Positions 35,052-43,998 are shown, counted from the first letter of the stretch. The stretch is 64,000 nt of DNA from Oxalobacteraceae bacterium AB_14 (GCA_000381565.1 KB906725.1:2855796-2919795), one strand, 5' to 3'. Numbers and translations: made by a program. Notes: generated from the letters alone by a model not told the origin.

Positions 35052-35703
35052 GCGCTGCTGGCCGGCGGTTGGCCTTGCTGGCGCTGCTGTGCGCCGGCGG
35101 CGCGCAGGCGCAGCTGGTGGGCGATGTCGGACTGGGCGCCAGCGTGGCGCCGGCAGCGTGGTCCCGTACGCCAACTTCGATTACGGGCCGGTGTTTGCGC
35201 GCATCGATACCTTCGGCGTCAAGCTGGCGCCGGTCGGCCATGGCAGTGTCGAACTGTTGACGCGGGTAATGGAAGACGGCTACCGCGGCAGCGCGCCGCC
35301 GCACGCGCAGCAGCGCTCGTCGGTACCGCTGGGCCTGGGCACCTTGCCGGTGACGCCGGCCGGCGCCTTCATGGGCAATCTGTATCGCGACCTCGGCAAA
35401 TCGCACGGCGCCATGCTGGACCTGATGTATGCGGCGGAAATCGAGCGGGGCCGCTACGCCTTTTATCCGCAGGCGGGCATCGAGTACCGTTCCGCCAACT
35501 ACGTGCGCTACGACGATGGCGTCGCGCGCTCGGCCAGCAATCCGTTCGCCGGCCTGCTGGTGGAGGCGCAGCTGGGCGGGCACTGCTACCTGGTCGCCAA
35601 CCTGCGCCGCAGCTGGCTCGATGCGTCCATCCGCAGCAATCCCGCCGTGCGCCGCGGTGCGCTCGATTCCGGCTTGGTGGCGGTCAGCTACCGCTTCGAC
35701 TGA
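35048..35703 (+). pseudogene. MipA/OmpV family outer-membrane protein, frameshifted
   Basis: The first frame encodes a signal peptide (RRLALLALLCAGGAQAQL) and VGDVGLGASVA; at about 35140-35155 it switches to the frame encoding SVVPYANFDYGPVFARIDTFG and the rest of a MipA/OmpV beta-barrel, ending VAVSYRFD. A short segment of the barrel between the two is lost. The heptamer AGCGTGG is repeated at the junction, so slippage between direct repeats is possible. The start overlaps the ketosynthase stop. Confidence 0.75.
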
Positions 35704-35749
35704 AAATACTCAATGCGCAGAAGAGCTACCTCGGACAACTGCAGGGCGC

Positions 35750-36212
35750 CTACTCTTCATCATATATGTCCTTGATCATTTTGACGGTGGCCACGCCTTT
35801 ATGCTTACGGTCCTTGCCATGTTCAACGATGGCGCCAGTGGCCAAGTCCAGGATACGTCGCCCGATCTGTTGATTTTGTAATTGGGCGTTGACGCCTAAC
35901 CTGGCGTTGGAAGCGCGCGGTAACTGCTGAATCCTGAGCCGCGCGAACACGCCCGGCAAGCTTGGTGGTCTTGGCTCGTTGGGTGTCCGATATGGGGGTG
36001 GAAATTGCGTTGCGTATAACTTTAGCAGTGTTGTTTCTCAGCTCAAGCACCTGCTTTGCACCGGCTTTGAACTGAACTGTCGCAGCGGCGACTTCTCCGC
36101 GCGATGCGGTAGTAAGGACAAAAGCTCCACTTCTGCCAACTTTTTTAGCTGACAGCGCCACAACTCCAGCTTGGGAGCGGTAAAGCCAACGAGTGTTCTT
36201 TTTCGAGTCCAT
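35750..36212 (-). pseudogene. Unknown protein, one frameshift
   Basis: Two overlapping minus-strand frames look like one broken gene. The first (from the ATG at 36212) reads MDSKKNTRWLYRSQAGVVAL and continues to KTTKLAG; near 35945-35960 the sense continues in the next frame as VFARLRIQQLPRASNARLG to IKDIYDEE. GC content is clearly lower than in the neighbours. I do not recognise the family; it is basic and may be mobile-element derived. Confidence 0.45.
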
Positions 36213-36321
36213 GGTCGGATAATAGACCACCCGTATCGGGAGGGGTGCATTGTCTTAACAGCGATCGGTGTCTGCCATAGCGTAAAATATCGCGCCTCCA
36301 CTTAGCTTAACGCCGTTCCCG

Positions 36322-37233
36322 ATGATTTCTGGTTTGATTCATCCCATTGCTGCAGCAGACTTCCGCCCGGACCTGGTCCGCTGGCGCCAGCTCGTCACGC
36401 CCGCGTGGCTGGCGGCGTTGACGGCGGGCGCCCGGGTGGAGGCAGCGCCGCTGGCGGACTGGCGCCTGTTCGAGGTCGGCTGCGGCGGCGCCGCGCTGTT
36501 CGAGCAAGCCCATATTCCGGGCGCCGCCTATCTCGACACCTGCGACATCGAGCAGCAACCCTTGTGGAACAAGGTCTCCGACCAAGCCCTGCTGGCGCTG
36601 CTGCTGGCGCGCGGCGTGCGCCACGACACCACCGTCATTCTCTACGGCCGCAACAACCTGGCGGCCGCGCGGCTGGCCCACCTGCTGCTGTACGCCGGCG
36701 TGGCCGACGTGCGCCTGCTCGACGGCGGCTATGCGCGCTGGCTGGCCGGCGCCCACCCGTGCGCGCGCGGAGCGGCGGCGGCGCGCGCGGCCGCGCCCGA
36801 CTTCGGCGTCGGCCTCCCCGCGCATCCCGAATACCTGGCCGGCACCGCGCAGGTGCGGGCCCTGCTGGACGGCGGCGCCGGCGTGCTGGCCAGCGTCCGC
36901 ACCAGGGCCGAGTTCATGGGCCAAGTCTCCGGCTACAGCTACATCGCCGCCGGCGACATCCCCGGCGCGCGCTGGGGCAGGGCGGGCGAGGACGGCGACG
37001 TCAACAGCATGAGCGCCTACCACCGCGCCGACGGCAGCCTGAAGCCGGCGGCCGACATCGCCGCGCCATGGGCCGAGCACGGCATCGGGCCCGGCAGGCC
37101 GACCATCTTCTACTGCGGCACCGGCTGGCGCGCCTCGATGGCCTTCTTCTACGCCTGGCTGATGGGCTGGCCCGAGATCAGCGTCTACGACGGCGGCTGG
37201 TTCGAGTGGAGCCAGACCGCACCGCCGGCCTGA
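36322..37233 (+). CDS. Thiosulfate/3-mercaptopyruvate sulfurtransferase (rhodanese)
   Basis: A 303-residue tandem rhodanese. The N-terminal domain is catalytically empty; the C-terminal domain has the active-site loop FYCGTGWRAS (Cys in CGTGWR). Such enzymes move sulfane sulfur from thiosulfate or mercaptopyruvate to thiol acceptors. There is no signal peptide, so it should be cytoplasmic. No Shine-Dalgarno sequence is obvious before the ATG at 36322. It could complement the sulfide pathway elsewhere in the window, but it is not in that operon. Confidence 0.88.
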   Translation: MISGLIHPIAAADFRPDLVRWRQLVTPAWLAALTAGARVEAAPLADWRLFEVGCGGAALFEQAHIPGAAYLDTCDIEQQPLWNKVSDQALLALLLARGVRHDTTVILYGRNNLAAARLAHLLLYAGVADVRLLDGGYARWLAGAHPCARGAAAARAAAPDFGVGLPAHPEYLAGTAQVRALLDGGAGVLASVRTRAEFMGQVSGYSYIAAGDIPGARWGRAGEDGDVNSMSAYHRADGSLKPAADIAAPWAEHGIGPGRPTIFYCGTGWRASMAFFYAWLMGWPEISVYDGGWFEWSQTAPPA

Positions 37234-37280
37234 ACCGCGTCCAACTTTCCATACAAGCCCTGTTCCTGGCGTCTGGATTT

Positions 37281-37301
37281 CGGGGCGCCTGCCGCGCCCC
37301 G
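37281..37301 (+). terminator. GC hairpin after the rhodanese gene
   Basis: CGGGGCGC (37281-37288) and GCGCCCCG (37294-37301) form a perfect 8-bp stem with a 5-base loop, 48 bp after the stop. Only a weak T-rich tail follows. Confidence 0.45.
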
Positions 37302-37309
37302 TCAAATGT

Positions 37310-37333
37310 TTCTAAAATGAATTATATTTAGAA
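37310..37333 (+). promoter_or_regulatory. Candidate DctD binding site
   Basis: TTCTAAA (37310-37316) and TTTAGAA (37327-37333) form an inverted repeat with a 10-bp spacer in an AT-rich stretch, centred about 75 bp upstream of the predicted sigma-54 transcript start of dctA. DctD binding is inferred from the operon content. Confidence 0.45.
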
Positions 37334-37370
37334 TCAAGGACTTGCTTCCGAATTTATGTCTGTCAAAGGC

Positions 37371-37386
37371 TGGCACAGCCATTGCT
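37371..37386 (+). promoter_or_regulatory. Sigma-54 promoter of dctA
   Basis: TGGCAC (37371-37376), five bases, then TTGCT (37382-37386): a near-perfect -24/-12 element. The transcript start is predicted near 37397. The position excludes an upstream ATG at 37356 as the dctA start. Confidence 0.88.
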
Positions 37387-37448
37387 ATGTAGCCCACACC
37401 CGCCTGCGCTTGCTGAGCGGTGACGACAACAAAAACCGGAGAAGCCAA

Positions 37449-38720
37449 GTGAAAAAGAAACGCCCATTAACCCTCTACATCCTGATCGCCATGGTACTCG
37501 GCGTGCTGGTCGGCTATGCCTGCCACTACACCTTCCCCGACAAGGCACTCAGTGCCGACATCGCCAGCCACATCTCGATCGTCACCGACGTGTTCCTGCG
37601 GTTGATCAAGATGATCATTTCGCTGCTGGTGTTCTCCACGCTGGCGGTCGGGATTGCCCACATGGGCGACGCCAAGGCGGCCGGCCGGGTCGGCATCAAG
37701 GCCATGGGCTGGTTCGTGATCGCTTCGCTGGTGTCGCTGACCCTGGGCATGGTGCTGTCGAACTTCATGCAGCTCGGTTCCCACCTGGGCCTGCCGCTGC
37801 CGCCGGTCGACGCCGCCACCGGCCTGAAAACCGCGGCCTTCACGCTGAAGGACTTCGTCAGCCACATGGTGCCGAAGTCGCCGATCGAGGCGATGGCCAA
37901 CAACGAGATCCTGCAAGTGCTGGTGTTCGCCATCTTCTTCGGCAGCGCGCTGAGCGCCATGGGCGAGGCCGGCGCCAAGCTGACCACCGTGATCGACCAG
38001 CTGGCCCAGGTGATGCTGCGCATCACCGGCGCCATCATGAACCTGGCCCCGCTGGCCGTGTTCGCCGCGATGGCCTCGGTCATCACCACCAACGGCCTGG
38101 GCATCCTGGCCACCTTCGCCAAGTTCATGGGCGGCTTCTACCTGGGCCTGGTGTGCCTGTGGGCGCTGCTGATCCTGGGCGGCTTCGCCTTCATCGGCAA
38201 GCGCGTGTTCCGCCTGATGGTGCTGATCCGCGAACCTTTCCTGCTGGCGTTCTCGACCGCTAGCTCGGAAGCGGCCTATCCCAAACTGCTGGTGGCGCTG
38301 GACCAGTTCGGCGTGCAGCGCAAGATTTCCAGCTTCGTCATGCCGATGGGCTATTCCTTCAACCTGGACGGCTCGATGATGTACTGCACCTTCGCCGTGC
38401 TGTTCATCACCCAGGCCTACGGCATCGACCTGTCGCTGGGCACCCAGATCACCATGTTGCTGTTGCTGATGGTGACCTCGAAAGGCATCGCCGGCGTGCC
38501 GCGCGCCTCGCTGGTGGTGATCGCCGCCACGCTGAACCAGTTCCACATTCCGGAAGCGGGCCTCTTGCTGTTGATGGGCATCGACCAGTTCCTGGACATG
38601 GGCCGCTCGGCCACCAACGCGGTCGGCAACGCCGTCGCGACCGCCGTGGTCGCCAAGTGGGAAGGCGCTCTGGAACAAGAAGTGGAACAACCTGTCGTCG
38701 CCACGATGCGTGCGGCTTGA
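37449..38720 (+). CDS. dctA: C4-dicarboxylate:cation symporter DctA
   Basis: A 423-residue DAACS-family transporter importing succinate, fumarate or malate with H+/Na+. Visible features are RPLTLYILIAMVLGVLVG at the N-terminus, the AFSTASSEAAYPKLL Ser-rich hairpin, GYSFNLDGSMMY, and SKGIAGVPRASLVVI with MGRSATNAVGNAVA at the C-terminus. The start is GTG 37449 (GGAG seven bases upstream), because the sigma-54 promoter lies between the earlier ATG and here. The dctB and dctD regulators are encoded downstream. Confidence 0.9.
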   Translation: MKKKRPLTLYILIAMVLGVLVGYACHYTFPDKALSADIASHISIVTDVFLRLIKMIISLLVFSTLAVGIAHMGDAKAAGRVGIKAMGWFVIASLVSLTLGMVLSNFMQLGSHLGLPLPPVDAATGLKTAAFTLKDFVSHMVPKSPIEAMANNEILQVLVFAIFFGSALSAMGEAGAKLTTVIDQLAQVMLRITGAIMNLAPLAVFAAMASVITTNGLGILATFAKFMGGFYLGLVCLWALLILGGFAFIGKRVFRLMVLIREPFLLAFSTASSEAAYPKLLVALDQFGVQRKISSFVMPMGYSFNLDGSMMYCTFAVLFITQAYGIDLSLGTQITMLLLLMVTSKGIAGVPRASLVVIAATLNQFHIPEAGLLLLMGIDQFLDMGRSATNAVGNAVATAVVAKWEGALEQEVEQPVVATMRAA

Positions 38721-38742
38721 AATAACTAGTGGAGACTGAACG

Positions 38743-39738
38743 ATGCAACAGTATGTGATGAGCGCATTGGCGCTGGGTCTGGTGGCGGCAATGCCTGCGC
38801 AAGCGCAATCGAGCCTGACCGTGTACGGCGTGGCCGACGCCGGCCTGGTGATCGAGCGCGGCGGCGCCGCCGGCAAGCTGCAAAACATCAGCAGCGGCGT
38901 GGGCTCCGGCTCGCGCATCGGCTTCAAGGGCAAGGAAGACCTGGGCGGCGGCATGAGCGCCGGCTTCGTGCTCGAGAACGGCTTCACCATCGACACCGGC
39001 GCCGCCGGGCAGGGCGGCCTGCTGTTCGGCCGCCAAGCCTATGTCTGCCTGTCCGGCAAGGCCGGCGCGCTCAGCATGGGACGCCAGTACATGCCGTACT
39101 ACAAGGCACTGCGCGACGTGGCCGATCCCTTCGTCACCGGCTTCGCCGGCAATGCGCAGAACGTCTTCTTCCCCAGCACCCGGGTCGACAACTCGGTCGA
39201 GTACATCACGCCGCGCTATCGAGGCTTCTCGGCCGACGTGATGGTCGGCTTCGGGGAGACGGCTGGCGACAGCGCCAGGAACCGCAGCATCGGCGGCTCG
39301 GCCAGCTACGACAACGGCCCGCTGAACCTGGTGTTGGCCCACCATCAGCGCGACAACGCGCTGGCCACCGCGCGCACCCGCTACACCATACTGGCCGGAC
39401 GCTACCGCGTCGACGGCGTGACCGGCCACGCGGCCTACGCGCGCAACCAGGACCTGCTCGGCGTCACCAGCCGCGATGCGCTGCTGGGCGTGAGCGTGGC
39501 GGCGGGAGCGGGCAAGTTCCTCGCTTCCTACATCGACCATCGCGACGACTCGGCCGCGCACCAGCGTTCGCGCCAGGCGGCGATCGGCTACCTGCATCCG
39601 CTGTCGGTGCGTACCGACCTGTACACTGCTTACGGCCGCATCCTCAACCGCAACGGCGCCAATTTCCACGTCGGCACGGCGACCGACAGCGGCACCGGCA
39701 CCACCGGATTCAACCTCGGCGTGCGCCATGTGTTTTAA
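38743..39738 (+). CDS. Gram-negative porin (Burkholderiales type)
   Basis: A 331-residue outer-membrane trimeric porin: signal peptide (MSALALGLVAAMPAQAQ), the mature start SSLTVYGVADAGLVIERGG, a SGSRIGFKGKEDLGGGM segment, and a C-terminal Phe (VRHVF) recognised by the BAM complex. It stands between dctA and dctB, 22 bp after dctA, so it probably serves as the outer-membrane entry for C4-dicarboxylates and shares the dctA promoter. Confidence 0.93.
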   Translation: MQQYVMSALALGLVAAMPAQAQSSLTVYGVADAGLVIERGGAAGKLQNISSGVGSGSRIGFKGKEDLGGGMSAGFVLENGFTIDTGAAGQGGLLFGRQAYVCLSGKAGALSMGRQYMPYYKALRDVADPFVTGFAGNAQNVFFPSTRVDNSVEYITPRYRGFSADVMVGFGETAGDSARNRSIGGSASYDNGPLNLVLAHHQRDNALATARTRYTILAGRYRVDGVTGHAAYARNQDLLGVTSRDALLGVSVAAGAGKFLASYIDHRDDSAAHQRSRQAAIGYLHPLSVRTDLYTAYGRILNRNGANFHVGTATDSGTGTTGFNLGVRHVF

Positions 39739-39776
39739 TGTGAGCGGATGAAACTACAATAACAACAGGGGAGTTT

Positions 39777-41651
39777 ATGGCCGCAGCAGCGCAGACCGAC
39801 TTGCCGTCACGGCCGGGCCGCCGGCAGCTGCGCCGGGTCGCGCCGTGGGGGCTGGTGCTGCTGTGCTGCCTGGCGGTGGCGCTGCTGGCCTGGCGCTGGA
39901 CCGAAAGCGCAGCCACCGACAAGCTGCGCCTGGCCGGCGCCCAGCGGCTCGACAGCTACGCCGTCAGCCTGGAAAACCTGCTGTCCAAGTACGACTTCCT
40001 GCCCGGCACGCTGGAACTGAACAAGGACGTCATCGCCCTGCTGCAACAGCCCGGCGATGAAGCCGTGCGCGCCGAGGTCAACGCCTACCTGGAACAGGTC
40101 AACCGCCTGTCCCGCTCGACCACCATCTACATCGTCAACCTGCAGGGCCTGACCCAGGCGTCGAGCAACTGGCGCCAGCCGGACAGCTTTGTCGGCGACA
40201 ACGTCGCCTTCCGTCCCTATGTGCGCGATGCGCTGCGGCGCGCGCCGGGCGGCTTCTACGGTGTCGGCACCACGCGCGGCGAGCCGGGCTACTTTTTCGC
40301 GCACGGCATTTATCACAACGGCCGCATGCTGGGCGTGGCCACCGTCAAGGTCAACATCGAGACGCTGGAAAGCGGCTGGGTGCAGGGCGCCGACAAGGTG
40401 ATGCTGACCGACGCCCACGGGGTCGTGTTCCTGAGCTCGGTGCAGGACTGGAAATACCGCACGCTGGCGCCGCTGTCGGCGCAGGTGTTGCAAGAGCTGG
40501 AAGCGTCGCGCCAGTATTTCTCGCACGCCTTGCTACCCCTGGGCATGCGCGAATTGCGCAAGCTCGACAACGGCGCCACCATCGTCGCCACGCCGGCGCC
40601 GGCCGGACATGCGCGCATGCTCAGCCAGACCCGTTCGCTGGCGCCGCGCAAATGGCAATTCGTCTACCTGTCCGACCTGGCGCCGGCCGAGGCCAGCGCC
40701 CGCAACGCCTTCCTGTTCACGCTGCTGTCGGAAGCGCTGTTGCTGATGCTGGTGCTGTACGCCCGCCAGCGCCGCCGGCTGGGACGGCAACGCCAGCGCG
40801 CGCGCGTGGACTTGCAGCGCGCCTACGACCACCTGGAAACCATGGTGGCCGAGCGCACCGCCAGCCTGCAACAGATGACCCACAACCTGAGCGAGGAAAA
40901 TGTCGTGCGCCGCCAGGCCGAGCAGAAGCTGCGGCAGGCGCAGAGCGAGCTGGTCCAGGCTGGCAAGATGGCGGTGCTGGGCCAGATGTCGGCCGACATC
41001 ACGCACGAGCTGAACCAGCCGCTGACGGCGCTGCGCACCATGTCCGACAACGCCCGCGTGCTGATCGAGCGCGGCCGCCTGGACGAGGCCAAGGACAACC
41101 TGGCCACCATCTCGGAACTGGTCGGCCGCATGGGCGCGCTGACCGGCCAGTTGCGCCAGTTCGCCCGCAAGTCCGACGCCAGCCTCAGGCCGGTGCCGGT
41201 GGCGGCCGCGATCACCGCCGCGCTGTTCCTGGTGGAGCGGCGGGTGGAGCAGGAGCGGGTCAACTTCCGCATGTCGATGCTGAGCCAGGACGTGTACGCG
41301 CTGTGCGACAGCAACCGGCTCGAGCAGGTGCTGGTCAACCTGTTCACCAACGCGCTCGACGCCATGACCGGCTGCGAAGTGCGGCAGCTGGCCGTCAGCG
41401 TGACCCGCAGTTTCAACAAAGCCATGATCGCCGTCTCGGACACGGGGCCGGGCATACCGGCATCGGTCCGCAGTCATTTATTCGAACCATTTTTCACAAC
41501 AAAACCGCAAGGGCAGGGCCTCGGCCTTGGACTGGCGATATCCGAGCAGATCATCCGCGAGTTTGGCGGCCAGCTACTGGCCGAATCCACTACCGCGGGC
41601 GGCGCCCGGTTTATCATCGAGTTGCCCATTGCGCAGCAGGAGACAGCATGA
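39777..41651 (+). CDS. dctB: C4-dicarboxylate sensor histidine kinase DctB
   Basis: A 624-residue membrane kinase: one TM near residues 22-40, a large periplasmic double-Cache sensor (about 45-300, with DNVAFRPYVRDAL and YFFAHGIYHNGRMLGV), a second TM near 310-330, a coiled coil, the H-box DITHELNQPL with His410, and ATP-binding DTGPGIP and GQGLGLGLAISEQII. This is the DctB architecture. Its stop overlaps the dctD start. It probably senses dicarboxylates and controls dctA through DctD. Confidence 0.92.
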   Translation: MAAAAQTDLPSRPGRRQLRRVAPWGLVLLCCLAVALLAWRWTESAATDKLRLAGAQRLDSYAVSLENLLSKYDFLPGTLELNKDVIALLQQPGDEAVRAEVNAYLEQVNRLSRSTTIYIVNLQGLTQASSNWRQPDSFVGDNVAFRPYVRDALRRAPGGFYGVGTTRGEPGYFFAHGIYHNGRMLGVATVKVNIETLESGWVQGADKVMLTDAHGVVFLSSVQDWKYRTLAPLSAQVLQELEASRQYFSHALLPLGMRELRKLDNGATIVATPAPAGHARMLSQTRSLAPRKWQFVYLSDLAPAEASARNAFLFTLLSEALLLMLVLYARQRRRLGRQRQRARVDLQRAYDHLETMVAERTASLQQMTHNLSEENVVRRQAEQKLRQAQSELVQAGKMAVLGQMSADITHELNQPLTALRTMSDNARVLIERGRLDEAKDNLATISELVGRMGALTGQLRQFARKSDASLRPVPVAAAITAALFLVERRVEQERVNFRMSMLSQDVYALCDSNRLEQVLVNLFTNALDAMTGCEVRQLAVSVTRSFNKAMIAVSDTGPGIPASVRSHLFEPFFTTKPQGQGLGLGLAISEQIIREFGGQLLAESTTAGGARFIIELPIAQQETA

Positions 41652-42979
41652 AAGTATTATTGATCGAAGACGACGCCACCGTGCGCGCCGGCAGCGCGCA
41701 GGCGCTGGACCTGGCGGGCATCGAGGTGCAAGCCTTCCACACCGCCGAACAGGCGCTGGCCCTGGTCACGCCCGGCTTCGGCGGCGTGGTGGTGAGCGAC
41801 GTGCGCCTGCCCGGTATGAGCGGGCTGGACCTCATGTCCGCCGTCAAGGCCATCGACGCGCAACTGCCGGTGGTGCTGGTGACCGGCCACGGCGACATCA
41901 CCATGGCCGTCGGCGCCATGCGCGACGGCGCCTACGACTTCATCGCCAAGCCGTATTCGTCGGAGCAGCTGACCGACGTGGTGCAGCGCGCGATGGAAAC
42001 CCGGCGGCTGGTGCTGGAAGTGGCCGCGCTGCGCCACCGCATCGAGCACGGCGAGGGCATCGAAGCGACGCTGCTGGGCGATTCGGCGCCGATGCGCGAC
42101 CTGCGCCGCCTGATCCTGGACCTGGCCGACGAGCCGGCCGACGTGCTGATCTACGGCGAGACCGGCACCGGCAAGGAGATGGTGGCGCGCTGCCTGCACC
42201 AGTTCAGCCGCCGCCACCAGCGCCATTTCGTCGCGCTCAATTGCGGGGCGATCCCGGAGACCATCTTCGAGAGCGAGGTCTTCGGCCACGAGTCGGGCTC
42301 CTTCACCGGCGCCGGCAAGCGCCAGATCGGCAAGATCGAGCATGCCGACGGCGGCTCGCTGTTCCTCGACGAGATCGAAAGCCTGCCGATGGCGCTGCAG
42401 GTGAAGATGCTGCGCGTGCTGCAGGAACGCTACGTGGAGCGGCTCGGTTCCAACAGTCCGGTGCCGGTGGATGTGCGGGTGATCGCGGCGGCCAAGGTCG
42501 ACCTGAAGGAATGGTCGGACCAGCAGAAGTTCCGCAGCGACCTGTACTACCGCCTGAATCTGATCGTGCTGAACCTGCCGCCGCTGCGCGAGCGGCGCGA
42601 AGACATCCCGCTGCTGTTCGAACACTTCCTGCTGGGCGCCGCCGCGCGCTACAAGCGCAGCGCGCCGCCGGTGCCGGGACCGCTGATGCAGGCGCTGATG
42701 GCGCACGACTGGCCGGGCAATGTGCGCGAGCTGCGCAACATCGCCGAGCGCTTCGTGCTGGGCTTGTCGAGCGGCGCCGACGGCCTGCTGTCGGCGCGCA
42801 GCATGGCGCCGCTGCCGCTGGCCGATCAGGTGGGCTGCTTCGAACGGGCCGTCATCGAACAGGAATTGCGCCGGGCCAGCGGCAGCGTCACCGAAGTGAG
42901 CACCGCGCTGGGCGTGCCCAAGCAGACGCTGTACTACAAGATGCAGAAGTACGCGCTGACGCCGGACGATTACAAATAG
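41648..42979 (+). CDS. dctD: Sigma-54 response regulator DctD
   Basis: A 443-residue NtrC-type regulator: receiver domain with phospho-acceptor Asp51 (VVSDVRLPG), AAA+ domain with GETGTGKE, and a Fis HTH at the C-terminus (GVPKQTLYYKMQK). The loop that contacts sigma-54 reads GSFTGA (217-222), not the usual GAFTGA. The ATG at 41648 overlaps the dctB stop. Its likely target is the -24/-12 promoter of dctA at 37371. Confidence 0.92.
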   Translation: MKVLLIEDDATVRAGSAQALDLAGIEVQAFHTAEQALALVTPGFGGVVVSDVRLPGMSGLDLMSAVKAIDAQLPVVLVTGHGDITMAVGAMRDGAYDFIAKPYSSEQLTDVVQRAMETRRLVLEVAALRHRIEHGEGIEATLLGDSAPMRDLRRLILDLADEPADVLIYGETGTGKEMVARCLHQFSRRHQRHFVALNCGAIPETIFESEVFGHESGSFTGAGKRQIGKIEHADGGSLFLDEIESLPMALQVKMLRVLQERYVERLGSNSPVPVDVRVIAAAKVDLKEWSDQQKFRSDLYYRLNLIVLNLPPLRERREDIPLLFEHFLLGAAARYKRSAPPVPGPLMQALMAHDWPGNVRELRNIAERFVLGLSSGADGLLSARSMAPLPLADQVGCFERAVIEQELRRASGSVTEVSTALGVPKQTLYYKMQKYALTPDDYK

Positions 42980-42982
42980 GCT

Positions 42983-43750
42983 TCAGTTCAGCGATTTTTC
43001 CCCGGGGCGCAACGTCAGGACCTGTACCCCGTTGCGTGTCACGGCCACCGTATGTTCGAACTGTGCGGACAGTTTGCCGTCTGTCGTAACGACCGTCCAG
43101 CCATCGTCTTCGGTGCGCACGGCGCGGCTGCCCTGGTTCAGCATAGGTTCGATGGTGAACACCATGCCTTCCTGCAGTACCAGGCCGGTTTTTGGTTTTC
43201 CCCAATGGAGCACTTGCGGCGGTTCATGCATCTCGCGGCCTATGCCATGTCCGCAGTATTCCCTGACGACGGAATAGCCGCTGCGCCGGGCGTGACGCTG
43301 GATCGCGTGGCCGACATCGCCCAGCCTGGCGCCGGGACGGACAGCGTTGATTCCCATCCACATGGCTTCATACGTCACTTGCACCAGCCGCTTGGCCAAA
43401 GGCGGCACATCGCCGACCAGATAGGTTTTGCTGGAATCGGCAATGTAGCCATTCTTTTCCAGCGTGATATCGAAGTTCACGATATCCCCGCTCTGCAGGA
43501 TATCGCCTGGAGATGGAACACCGTGGCACACCACGCTATTGCGGGAGGAGTTCAGCGCATAGGCATAGCCATACTGCCCCTTGCTGGCTGGACGCGCATT
43601 GAGTTCGTTGACGATGAAGCGATCGACCATGTCGTTGACCTGCATGGTGGACATGCCGATCAGGTCCAACTGGTCCAGGCGGCCGAATACGCTGGCCAGC
43701 AGCTTGCCCGATTCCGCCATCAGCGCGATTTCCTGCGGGCGCTTGGTCAT
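42983..43750 (-). CDS. map: Type I methionine aminopeptidase
   Basis: A 255-residue enzyme that removes the initiator Met from nascent proteins. The pita-bread metal ligands are visible in NFDITLEKNGYIADSS (two Asp), the GHGIGREMHEPPQV His, FTIEPML and QFEHTVAV (Glu). The start at 43750 overlaps the stop of an upstream ParD-like gene (ATGA). In betaproteobacteria the housekeeping map is normally near rpsB, so this is probably an extra copy with a dedicated small partner. Confidence 0.9.
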   Translation of the reverse strand: MTKRPQEIALMAESGKLLASVFGRLDQLDLIGMSTMQVNDMVDRFIVNELNARPASKGQYGYAYALNSSRNSVVCHGVPSPGDILQSGDIVNFDITLEKNGYIADSSKTYLVGDVPPLAKRLVQVTYEAMWMGINAVRPGARLGDVGHAIQRHARRSGYSVVREYCGHGIGREMHEPPQVLHWGKPKTGLVLQEGMVFTIEPMLNQGSRAVRTEDDGWTVVTTDGKLSAQFEHTVAVTRNGVQVLTLRPGEKSLN

Positions 43751-43959
43751 GCCACCACACTCCGGCCCACCTGTGTCTCGACGCCGGCGGCCCGCAGCTC
43801 CCGCGCGATGATCTCGTTGAACGTCAACGTAGGATTCATTTCGCTCAACATGCCCATCTTGATCCAGAACGCCGCCTGCGCGTTGATGGACCGGCACACC
43901 ACCGCACTCGCCTTGCGGATCTGGTCGTGCAGGTCCTCGTCGATGTTTACAATACCCAT
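43747..43959 (-). CDS. ParD-like antitoxin family protein
   Basis: A 70-residue protein resembling the ParD_like family: a short beta-strand start MGIVNIDEDLHDQIRKAS typical of ribbon-helix-helix DNA binders, then INAQAAFWIKMGMLSEMNP. It is the first gene of a two-gene unit with map and shares four bases with it. An 8-bp inverted repeat just upstream is a plausible autoregulatory operator. Its role beside an aminopeptidase is unknown. Confidence 0.75.
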   Translation of the reverse strand: MGIVNIDEDLHDQIRKASAVVCRSINAQAAFWIKMGMLSEMNPTLTFNEIIARELRAAGVETQVGRSVVA

Positions 43960-43970
43960 TTTTATATCCT

Positions 43971-43998
43971 ATATATGAAACGTATGCGAATCATATAT
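43971..43998 (-). promoter_or_regulatory. Palindromic operator of the ParD-like/map unit
   Basis: ATATATGA (43971-43978) and TCATATAT (43991-43998) are perfect inverted arms around a 12-bp spacer, 12 bp before the ParD-like start. AT-rich palindromes of this layout are typical RHH antitoxin operators. Confidence 0.6.

Noticed and set aside
37356..37448. Upstream ATG for dctA
   Set aside because: It lies before the sigma-54 promoter at 37371-37386, so the message would not contain it; GTG 37449 has a good ribosome binding site.
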